From an uncultured Alphaproteobacteria bacterium (lineage in GTDB: Bacteria > Pseudomonadota > Alphaproteobacteria > Micavibrionales > Micavibrionaceae), in assembly GCA_934538895.1 (NCBI GenBank), contig CAKTCH010000025.1, positions 1-11,841 on the forward strand: 11,841 bases of DNA, written 5' to 3'. Under the pieces are notes generated by a model. That model did not search any database and had not been told where the DNA came from. It worked only from the letters and a program-made list of their open reading frames with translations. Position numbers and translations under genes: made by a program. Every line of letters starts with the position of its first letter. Positions within the stretch are counted from its first letter, which is position 1. Positions 5,825 through 11,841 of this stretch are shown piece by piece.

Positions 5825-7135
5825 TTGAATTTTCTTCTTAATTCGTACCAGAACCTGCTGGAAACCGCCGCCCCGGCGCTCGATCTGCTGCTGCAAAGGC
5901 GGCTGGCCCACGGCAAGGAGGACGCAAGCCGCCTTGATGAGCGCAAAGGGCGCGCCAGTATCCCCCGCCCTGATGGCAAGCTGATATGGTTGCACGGGGC
6001 CAGCGTGGGCGAAGCGCAATCGACGCTGATCCTGATCGAACAATTACGCGCACGCTTCCCGGAAATAACCATCCTGCTGACGACGGGCACGGTTACGTCG
6101 GCACGCTATATGGCGCAGCGCCTGCCTGAAGGCGTCATACACCAGTATTACCCGGTGGACCGTCCGCGCTGGGTGCGGGATTTCCTGACGCACTGGCAAC
6201 CCGACTTCGTGCTCTGGATGGAATCGGAACTTTGGCCCGTCATGCTCTGCGCGTTGCAGGAGCGGAGCACCCCTGCCGCCCTGCTCAATGCGCGCATGTC
6301 ACCGCGTTCCTTAAGCCGCTGGCAAATCGTGCCCGAAACCGCCCGGCTGTTGCTGCAAACTTTCACGGCCATTCTGGCGCAGACAGAAACCGATGCACAA
6401 TCTTTCCGTACATTGGGCGCGACATCGGTGCACGTCACCGGCAATCTGAAATATGCCGCCGCCGCCCTGCCCGTGAACGGAGACGATCTTGAAACCCTGC
6501 GCGGCAAGGCAGACCATCGCCCGCGCTGGGTCTATGCCAGCACACACGCAGGCGAAGAAGAAATGGCCTGCCGCCTGCATCGATCGCTCGCGCAGGATAT
6601 TCCCGGCCTGCTGACAATCATCGTGCCGCGCCACCCCGCGCGCCGCGATGAGATCATCAACAACTGCAAGGATTACGGCGTCACGATACAACAGCGCGGC
6701 GATGGCAAATCACCTCCCGCAGAGGGCACCGGCATTTATCTCGCCGACACGCTGGGCGAACTGGGCCTGTTTTACCGTTTCGCGCCCGTCGCCTGCATTG
6801 GCCGCAGTTTCAGCAACGACGGCGGCGGCGGACACAACCCGATCGAGGCGGCGCAACTGGGCTGCGCTGTCATTCATGGCCCGCATATACAGAATTTGCA
6901 GTCGATTTATGACGATATGAACGCAGCCGACGCCGCCTTGTGCGTACGGGACGAAGACGATTTTCGTCATATTTTAAAAATCCTGCTGACCGATCCCGCG
7001 CAATGCGAGAAACATAGCCGCGCCGGGCAGCAATTCATCAAGACGCAAGGCGATATACTGACCCGCATCATGAACGATATCGTGCCGTTGGCCGAAACCG
7101 CTTTAGGCCGGAAAGCGCAAAATCATGACCTTTAA
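5825..7135 (+). CDS. waaA: 3-deoxy-D-manno-octulosonic acid (Kdo) transferase, GT30
   Basis: The 436-residue protein matches WaaA/KdtA. The N-terminal domain has RLAHGKEDASRLDERKG, then IWLHGASVGEAQ (residues 54-65, Glu63 at the catalytic base position), and YYPVDRP with PDFVLWMESELWPVML. The C-terminal domain carries the CMP-Kdo region: LADTLGELGLFY, IGRSF, GGGGHNPIEAAQLG and HGPHIQN. It adds Kdo from CMP-Kdo to lipid IVA on the cytoplasmic face of the inner membrane. The N-terminus is amphipathic rather than a clear transmembrane anchor. The start is TTG 5825, with AAGG about 8 bases upstream; no upstream ATG is in frame. It overlaps lpxK by 11 bases and heads a three-gene lipid A operon. 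How many Kdo residues it transfers cannot be read from the sequence. Confidence 0.95.
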   Translation: MNFLLNSYQNLLETAAPALDLLLQRRLAHGKEDASRLDERKGRASIPRPDGKLIWLHGASVGEAQSTLILIEQLRARFPEITILLTTGTVTSARYMAQRLPEGVIHQYYPVDRPRWVRDFLTHWQPDFVLWMESELWPVMLCALQERSTPAALLNARMSPRSLSRWQIVPETARLLLQTFTAILAQTETDAQSFRTLGATSVHVTGNLKYAAAALPVNGDDLETLRGKADHRPRWVYASTHAGEEEMACRLHRSLAQDIPGLLTIIVPRHPARRDEIINNCKDYGVTIQQRGDGKSPPAEGTGIYLADTLGELGLFYRFAPVACIGRSFSNDGGGGHNPIEAAQLGCAVIHGPHIQNLQSIYDDMNAADAALCVRDEDDFRHILKILLTDPAQCEKHSRAGQQFIKTQGDILTRIMNDIVPLAETALGRKAQNHDL

Positions 7136-8084
7136 AACACCGGCTTTCTGGTACCGCCCCTGGGACAAGCTGCCGCCGCTCGTCCACGCTATCGCGCCGC
7201 TCGGCAATCTTTACGGTTATGCGGGTAAGCTGCGCGCACGTTTTTGCAAACCGTATAAAGCCGCCATGCCCGTGATTTGTGTCGGCAACATCGTCGCGGG
7301 CGGCAGCGGCAAGACGCCGACGGCGCTGGCGCTCATGACGCTTATCAAGGAACGCGGCCTTGCCAAGAACCCCTGCTTCCTGACCAAGGGGTATGGCGGG
7401 CGCCTCACAGGTCCGGTCTTCGTCTCGCAGCAATCCTGTGAAGATGTCGGCGACGAATCGCTGCTGCTCGCGCGCGTCGCCCCCGTCATCGTTGCGAAAG
7501 ACCGCCAGAAAGGCGCATGGCTGGCGGAGAAATCGGGTTACGACATGATCGTGATGGACGATGGATTCCAGAACCCCTGCCTGCACAAAGACGTCAGTTT
7601 TGTCGTCGTGGACGGCAAAACCGGTTTCGGCAATGGCTATCTCATCCCCTTCGGCCCTCTGCGCGAAAAAGTGTCTGACGGCCTTGCCCGCGCCAAGGCC
7701 ATCATCAAGATCGGCGGCGAAACGTCGCTGCATACGGCCACGCCTGTCATCAATGCCCGTATCGATGCCGAAACGGATATGCCGCCCGGCACGAAAGTTT
7801 TCGGCTTCTGCGGCCTCGGCCAGCCTGAGAAATTCCGGCAAGGCCTGATCGGCATGGGGCTGGATGTGGCGGGATTTAAAATATTCGCCGATCATCATCC
7901 TTACACGGTGGCGGAAATAAAAAACCTGCACGCGGAGGCCTTCGATCACAAGGCGCATCTGATTACGACTGAAAAGGATTTATGCCGCCTGCCATCCGTC
8001 GAAAATATTCATGTCCTGAAAATAAAACTGGTTTTTGAAGACCCCGCCGATATCCTCAACCATATTATGGCGATGTCTGCATGA
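7125..8084 (+). CDS. lpxK: Tetraacyldisaccharide 4'-kinase LpxK
   Basis: A 319-residue kinase that phosphorylates the 4' position of the tetraacyl disaccharide, making lipid IVA at the inner membrane. It opens with the typical FWYRPWDK segment and a short hydrophobic region. Then comes the Walker A motif GNIVAGGSGKTP (residues 54-65), FLTKGYGGR, DVGDESLLLA, and the DDGFQ motif that identifies LpxK. The FADHHPYT and TTEKDLCRLP blocks near the C-terminus are also family features. ATG 7125 lies inside the end of waaA (11-base overlap) and the stop overlaps the next start as ATGA, so the product is made together with its pathway neighbours. Length is normal for the family. Confidence 0.96.
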   Translation: MTFKTPAFWYRPWDKLPPLVHAIAPLGNLYGYAGKLRARFCKPYKAAMPVICVGNIVAGGSGKTPTALALMTLIKERGLAKNPCFLTKGYGGRLTGPVFVSQQSCEDVGDESLLLARVAPVIVAKDRQKGAWLAEKSGYDMIVMDDGFQNPCLHKDVSFVVVDGKTGFGNGYLIPFGPLREKVSDGLARAKAIIKIGGETSLHTATPVINARIDAETDMPPGTKVFGFCGLGQPEKFRQGLIGMGLDVAGFKIFADHHPYTVAEIKNLHAEAFDHKAHLITTEKDLCRLPSVENIHVLKIKLVFEDPADILNHIMAMSA

Positions 8085-8929
8085 AAAAACTGCGTTACGC
8101 GTTCGAAGCTTTGGTGTTGATCCTGTTCTACGGGATATGCGACATATTGCCTCCGGCTGCCGCATCAGCGTTCGGCGGCTGGATCGGGCGCACCGTCGGG
8201 CCGCGCCTCGCCGCCAGCCGCAAAGCGCGCACGCATTTACGCGAGTCACTGCCCACGCTTGAGAACGCGCTTATAGAACGGCATATCGCGGGCATGTGGG
8301 ACAATCTCGGGCGCGTGATGGCGGAATATCCGCATCTCAGCGCCATCGGCGCGCACCGCGTCACGCTTCATGGCGCCGGGCATGTTCAGGCATCGCTCGA
8401 CAGGAATATGCCCGTCATCCTGTTCGGGGCGCATCTGGCCAATTGGGAAGTCATGGCCCCTGCCGTTTACTACCAGTTGGGTGCCAGGCTCGGGCTGGTT
8501 TACCGCGCGCCCAACAACCCCGTTTCCGGCAAACTGCTCGATTACGCCCGCAGCCTGCACGGCACGCTTAAAACCCTGCCAAAATCAAAATCTGGCACGC
8601 GGCAACTGGTACAGGCGCTGAAAGACGGCGAAAGCATTGGCATCCTGATCGACCAGAAATACAACGAAGGGATTCCCGTACCGTTCTTTGGCCGCCCGGC
8701 CATGACCAGCCCCGCCTTCGCGCAACTGGCACGTAAATATCAGGCGACGCTGATCCCCTTCCGATGCGTACGTAAACCCGGTTGTCATTTCGACGTTATC
8801 TTCGAAGCGCCGCTCCATACCGATGATGAAGACGTTCTCGTCATGCGCCGCGCGCACGAACGGCTGGAGTCATGGATCGAGGCCCGCCCCGGTGAGTGGA
8901 TGTGGCTGCATCGCCGCTGGGGATCGTAG
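8081..8929 (+). CDS. Late lipid A acyltransferase (LpxL/HtrB family)
   Basis: A 282-residue lysophospholipid-acyltransferase-like protein of the LpxL/LpxM family, which puts secondary acyl chains onto Kdo-lipid A. A hydrophobic N-terminal stretch (residues 8-20) anchors it in the inner membrane. GAHLANWE at 116-123 supplies the H-x4-E catalytic pair (His118, Glu123), followed by VYRAPNNP, then DGESIGILIDQKYNEGIPVPFFGRPA, a standard family block containing the D-Q-K motif, and MWLHRRW at the end. It starts with a 4-base ATGA overlap after lpxK. The acyl chain and position (LpxL versus LpxM type) cannot be decided from motifs; being next to waaA and lpxK fits an LpxL-like first late acylation. 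Confidence 0.92.
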   Translation: MKKLRYAFEALVLILFYGICDILPPAAASAFGGWIGRTVGPRLAASRKARTHLRESLPTLENALIERHIAGMWDNLGRVMAEYPHLSAIGAHRVTLHGAGHVQASLDRNMPVILFGAHLANWEVMAPAVYYQLGARLGLVYRAPNNPVSGKLLDYARSLHGTLKTLPKSKSGTRQLVQALKDGESIGILIDQKYNEGIPVPFFGRPAMTSPAFAQLARKYQATLIPFRCVRKPGCHFDVIFEAPLHTDDEDVLVMRRAHERLESWIEARPGEWMWLHRRWGS

Positions 8930-8981
8930 CCGTCGGCGCCGCATGAATGCCGTTAAATCACCGCCACGCGGCAATCCAGCA

Positions 8982-10076
8982 CTAAAAACTTTCTTTCCCC
9001 GCGAGAATGTCCTGCGCGGCCTGTTCGATCACCTGCGCCATGGCCGGGCCGAAAAGCTGTTTTCCCGCATCGGTGAACATGGTTTCGCCCAGCTGGTCGC
9101 GCAGGAAGGCGATGACGGTTTTCGGCCCCGCCTGCGTTATATTGCGTTCCCGCAGGAACGATACGGTTTCAGCGATCGTGCGTTCGTAGGACAGCCCCGC
9201 CGACGTGCCGATGTCGGCCTCGTGCAACAGCATCGCCATCAGTACCAGTGACGGATTATCCTCGTAACGGCGCAGCTTGCCCATCATCATCATGGTGACG
9301 TCTTCGCTGTCGTCATGCCAGAAATAGTGCTTGTATATTTTTTTCATGCGCGCGCACGGGCTGTTGTCGCCGGCGAAGAAAGTGATATCGGTGCAGAATA
9401 CGATGGTTTCCATCTGGCCGATCTGTTCGGCATTCAGCTCCGCCGCCTCCAGATAGGGGCGTGCGTAATCAAACGATTTCTGTTCCATCAGGCCCGGTGC
9501 GTAAACGCCTTCCTTGGCATTATCGCCGCCGGGATGGCCGAGATCATGGATACAGGCCGCCGCCATTGTCAACGCCAGTTGGCCGTCGTCCAGTTTCTTA
9601 TCATCATCGGCCTGCCGGTTATGCAGCGCCAGCAGGCGAATGGTATGAAACAGCACTTTGCGATAGTGATCGTTACCGTGATATTCAAGGTCGTTCGGCA
9701 ACTCGGCCAGCACGGCGCACACGAAAGTCGCGCGTACGATCTTGTCGTCCGGGTCGAGGCCGAAATGCCGGATCGCCTGCGAGATCATGGCCGTCGAAGT
9801 CGGACAGCCGCCTGCCGCTTCCCAACGGTCGAACACCGCCGCGCAGCGTGGACCGTAGGCCGCTATGTCAGGGCTGAATAGCAATTCTGACGCCTCCGCC
9901 ACGCGCCGCATGTCTTTTTCGAAAACATCCTGCAACTCCTGAAAGCGAAGCATTAAGGCATCGGGGTAGATAAATCCTTCTTCCGGCACGGTATTTGCCA
10001 GTACCGGCTCCACAGTATGAAACAGTTTGCAGTCGGGGTGTGCGGCGCGGGCCTGGGTGGCAAGGTCGTGGGCCAA
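8982..10076 (-). CDS. HD-fold phosphohydrolase resembling class I 3',5'-cyclic nucleotide phosphodiesterases
   Basis: The 364-residue soluble protein has an uncharacterised helical N-terminus (1-110) and an HD domain (about 115-345) whose motifs line up in order with eukaryotic PDEs. YHGNDHYRKV (132-141) matches Y-H-N-x-x-H-A-x-D-V, giving a general-acid His133 and metal ligand His137. HDLGHPGGDN (177-186) matches H-D-x-x-H-P-G-x-x-N, with ligands His177 and Asp178. FCTDI (227-231) matches the conserved A-T-D-M. LLHEADIG (283-290) matches the H-x-A-D-L/I motif with metal ligand Asp288. All four metal ligands are therefore present, and an active metallophosphodiesterase is likely; cAMP, cGMP or another nucleotide could be the substrate. 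No sensor domain is evident unless it is the N-terminus. The start is TTG 10076, supported by AAAGGA 6 bases upstream. It is convergent with the lipid A operon and divergent from the DAHP synthase gene. Confidence 0.85.
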   Translation of the reverse strand: MAHDLATQARAAHPDCKLFHTVEPVLANTVPEEGFIYPDALMLRFQELQDVFEKDMRRVAEASELLFSPDIAAYGPRCAAVFDRWEAAGGCPTSTAMISQAIRHFGLDPDDKIVRATFVCAVLAELPNDLEYHGNDHYRKVLFHTIRLLALHNRQADDDKKLDDGQLALTMAAACIHDLGHPGGDNAKEGVYAPGLMEQKSFDYARPYLEAAELNAEQIGQMETIVFCTDITFFAGDNSPCARMKKIYKHYFWHDDSEDVTMMMMGKLRRYEDNPSLVLMAMLLHEADIGTSAGLSYERTIAETVSFLRERNITQAGPKTVIAFLRDQLGETMFTDAGKQLFGPAMAQVIEQAAQDILAGKESF

Positions 10077-10143
10077 AGGGAATCCTTTAAAAAAGTTGTC
10101 GCCTTTTCTTTATACAGCGAAGGACTAAATTACTGGAAAAATA

Positions 10144-10177
10144 AGGGTTTTTCTTGCATTGCACAAGGAAATTCCCT
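10144..10177 (+). other. Imperfect hairpin in the divergent region before the DAHP synthase gene
   Basis: AGGG (10144-10147) pairs with CCCT (10174-10177), TTTC with GAAA, and TTG (10154-10156) with CAA (10164-10166), around a 7-base loop, with one 2x2 mismatch and one bulge. It lies 45 bases before ATG 10223 within the 146-base gap between two divergent genes. A nearby CTAATG direct repeat (10176-10187) follows. No clear promoter for either gene stands out here. It could be an operator or an RNA structure. Confidence 0.25.
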
Positions 10178-10222
10178 AATGCTAATGGCCTTAAAGATTA
10201 TCCTAATTTGAGAGTGTGCCCC

Positions 10223-11617
10223 ATGACTGAAAAATGGACCCCGCAATCCTGGCGCAGCAAACCGGCCAGGCAGTTGCCTGCCTATCCGGATGAAGTCGCC
10301 CTGAAGGACGCCGAAAAAACCATGGCCCAAATGCCGCCGCTGGTTTTTGCCGGAGAAGCGCGCAACCTTAAGAAGCATCTGGCTGAAGTGGCCGCAGGCC
10401 GCGCCTTTCTGCTGCAAGGCGGCGACTGCGCCGAGAGCTTCGCCGAATTCAGCGCCAACAAGATCCGTGATTCCTTCCGCGTGCTGCTGCAAATGTCCGT
10501 CGTCATGACCTTCGCGGGCGCGCTGCCGCTGGTGAAAGTAGGCCGCATGGCGGGCCAGTTCGCCAAGCCGCGCTCCGACGACAACGAAACGCGCAACGGC
10601 GTCACGCTGCCGAGTTATCGCGGCGACATCATCAACGGTTTCGATTTCACCGCCGCGGATCGCGTGCCCGACCCCCAGCGCATGATCCGCGCCTATAATC
10701 AGGCCGCCGCAACGCTTAACCTGCTGCGCGCGTTCGCTTACGGCGGTTACGCCGACCTGCATCGCGTGCATAAATGGAACCTCGATTTCGTACAGGACAG
10801 CCCGCTGACGCAGCGTTATGAGGATCTTGCAAACCGTATCGACGAGGCGCTGAACTTCATGGCTGCCTGCGGCGTTACCGGCGACAAGGTGCCGGAAATC
10901 GTGCGTCAGACGGAATTCTTTACGTCGCACGAAGCGCTGCTGCTGCCGTATGAGGAAGCCCTCACCCGCGTCGACAGCCTGACCAACGACTGGTACGACT
11001 GTTCGGCGCATATGGTATGGATCGGCGCGCGCACCAACCAGACCGAAGGGGCGCAAGTCGAGTTCGTGCGCGGCATCAAGAACCCGATCGGCCTGAAATG
11101 CCCGCCGGAACTCACCCCCGATACGCTGCTGAAGCTGATCGACATCATCGACCCTGAAAACGAGCCGGGCCGCCTGACGCTGATCGCGCGCATGGGGCAT
11201 AATCAGGTGGAAGAAAAACTCGCGCCGCTCGTCCGCGCGGTGAAACGCGAGGGCCGCAACGTCGTCTGGTCCTGCGACCCGATGCACGGCAACACGACGA
11301 AATCAGACAGCGGGTACAAGACCCGCAAATTCGATCACGTCATGGGAGAGATCAAAGATTTCTTCGCCGTTCACAAGGCCGAGGGCACGCATCCCGGCGG
11401 CGTTCACCTTGAACTGACCGGACAAAATGTCACCGAATGTACCGGCGGCGCGGACAAGATCACCGACGAAGATTTGTCCAGCCGTTACCACACCGCCTGC
11501 GACCCGCGCCTGAACGCGAACCAGGCGCTCGAAGTGTCGTTCCTGCTGGCGGAAGAGCTGCGCAGTCTGCGCGGCACGCGCCCGGTCTTCGACAGCCAAA
11601 GCGTTGCCGCCGAGTAA
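10223..11617 (+). CDS. Class II 3-deoxy-7-phosphoheptulonate (DAHP) synthase
   Basis: The 464-residue enzyme condenses phosphoenolpyruvate and erythrose 4-phosphate to DAHP, the entry step to chorismate and the aromatic amino acids. It is of the plant/mycobacterial class II type: LLQGGDCAESF (64-73, metal ligand Cys69), KVGRMAGQFAKPRS (105-118), WIGARTN (266-272), GLKCPP (290-295), RMGHNQVE, CDPMHGNT (351-358, metal ligand His355), HLELTGQNVTEC (395-406, metal ligand Glu397) and RYHTACDPRLNANQ (421-434, Asp427). All expected metal ligands are present and the length is normal. ATG 10223 is preferred over an in-frame TTG at 10154 because the conserved start (KWTPQSWRSKPARQLPAY) begins right after it and a GAGAG Shine-Dalgarno lies 8 bases upstream. 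Allosteric control cannot be predicted from this sequence. Confidence 0.96.
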   Translation: MTEKWTPQSWRSKPARQLPAYPDEVALKDAEKTMAQMPPLVFAGEARNLKKHLAEVAAGRAFLLQGGDCAESFAEFSANKIRDSFRVLLQMSVVMTFAGALPLVKVGRMAGQFAKPRSDDNETRNGVTLPSYRGDIINGFDFTAADRVPDPQRMIRAYNQAAATLNLLRAFAYGGYADLHRVHKWNLDFVQDSPLTQRYEDLANRIDEALNFMAACGVTGDKVPEIVRQTEFFTSHEALLLPYEEALTRVDSLTNDWYDCSAHMVWIGARTNQTEGAQVEFVRGIKNPIGLKCPPELTPDTLLKLIDIIDPENEPGRLTLIARMGHNQVEEKLAPLVRAVKREGRNVVWSCDPMHGNTTKSDSGYKTRKFDHVMGEIKDFFAVHKAEGTHPGGVHLELTGQNVTECTGGADKITDEDLSSRYHTACDPRLNANQALEVSFLLAEELRSLRGTRPVFDSQSVAAE

Positions 11618-11632
11618 GCGTTGTCATCCCGG

Positions 11633-11652
11633 GCACAGTAGTCGCTATGTGC
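11633..11652 (+). other. Hairpin downstream of the DAHP synthase gene
   Basis: GCACA and TGTGC (11633-11637, 11648-11652) with an inner TAG/CTA pairing form an eight-pair stem with one bulged G and a TCG loop, 16 bases after the stop codon. No T-run follows directly (TTTT is 17 bases further), so it may stabilise the 3' end or aid termination but is not a standard intrinsic terminator. The rest of 11618-11730 is AT-rich and may hold a promoter I cannot define. Confidence 0.3.
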
Positions 11653-11730
11653 GTCGTATCGTAACGGCGTTTTAATTACGTAAAATTTAACCCATTTGTT
11701 TCATGCCCTCGCTGTGATAACCTTGGGGGT

Positions 11731-11841
11731 ATGAAAGCTATCGATCAATATATTGCCGACTGGACCGACACATATTTCAAGCACACGAAAGAAGTGGTGA
11801 AACGGAACGGCGACGTCACCGTCACTTATGCTGTCTTTATC
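11731..11841 (+). CDS. N-terminal 37 codons of a gene, possibly nicotinate phosphoribosyltransferase-like
   Basis: ATG 11731, with GGGGG immediately upstream, opens a frame that is still open at the window end. The visible residues are MKAIDQYIADWTDTYFKHTK followed by EVVKRNGDVTVTYAVFI: a helical start and then a V-T-Y-A-V-F strand. The Y-F-x-x-T-K and V-T-Y-A-V-F pattern reminds me of the N-termini of alphaproteobacterial nicotinate phosphoribosyltransferases (NAD salvage), but 37 residues are too few to be sure and no catalytic motif is in view. It is separated from the DAHP synthase gene by 113 bases and may have its own promoter. Confidence 0.6.
   Translation, partial: MKAIDQYIADWTDTYFKHTKEVVKRNGDVTVTYAVFI

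Noticed and set aside
7068..7958. Minus-strand frame of 296 codons opposite lpxK
   Set aside because: Antisense to unmistakable LpxK motifs; composition is that of a shadow frame.
8930..8981. Terminator between the convergent lipid A operon and the PDE-like gene
   Set aside because: Only a four-base CCGC/GCGG stem with no T-run is present in this 52-base gap.
10130..11287. Long open frame on the minus strand opposite DAHP synthase (385 codons)
   Set aside because: It is the mirror of a well-conserved enzyme and has no recognisable motif; the frame stays open only because of codon bias.

Overview
The window looks like a stretch of an alphaproteobacterial chromosome. It is moderately GC-rich (mid-to-high 50s % by eye), densely coded and Gram-negative. 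The pointers are a waaA-lpxK-lpxL-like lipid A cassette, an olsB-olsA ornithine-lipid gene pair, a DUF3126 protein, an MntR of the proteobacterial type and a plant-like class II DAHP synthase. The exact lineage cannot be fixed from sequence alone; a Rhodospirillales- or Micavibrio-like bacterium is a guess. I see no rRNA, tRNA, CRISPR array, insertion sequence or phage gene.

Layout. Positions 1-2075 form a leftward cluster: a small unknown protein, MntR, a low-molecular-weight tyrosine phosphatase, and a membrane-anchored PEBP/YbhB-type protein cut by the window edge. A near-consensus promoter at 2169-2197 reads into it and carries a palindrome over its -10 box. Positions 2277-4177 run rightward: olsB, olsA (ornithine lipids) and a DUF3126 gene. 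Positions 4361-5290 encode a secreted cysteine-rich protein of unknown function with its own promoter candidates and a strong terminator at 5311-5347. A small leftward unknown gene (5384-5695) lies divergent to waaA. Positions 5825-8929 hold waaA, lpxK and a late acyltransferase in overlapping reading frames, evidently one transcript completing Kdo-lipid A. A leftward gene at 8982-10076 encodes an HD-fold protein whose motifs match class I cyclic-nucleotide phosphodiesterases, a family known mainly from eukaryotes. Divergent from it is class II DAHP synthase (10223-11617), the first step of the shikimate pathway. The first 37 codons of another gene close the window.

The common thread is envelope lipid chemistry: ornithine lipids plus Kdo-lipid A. 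The most unusual items are the PDE-like HD protein, the secreted cysteine-rich protein, and the unknown small gene with a probably operator-controlled promoter at the head of the mntR cluster.
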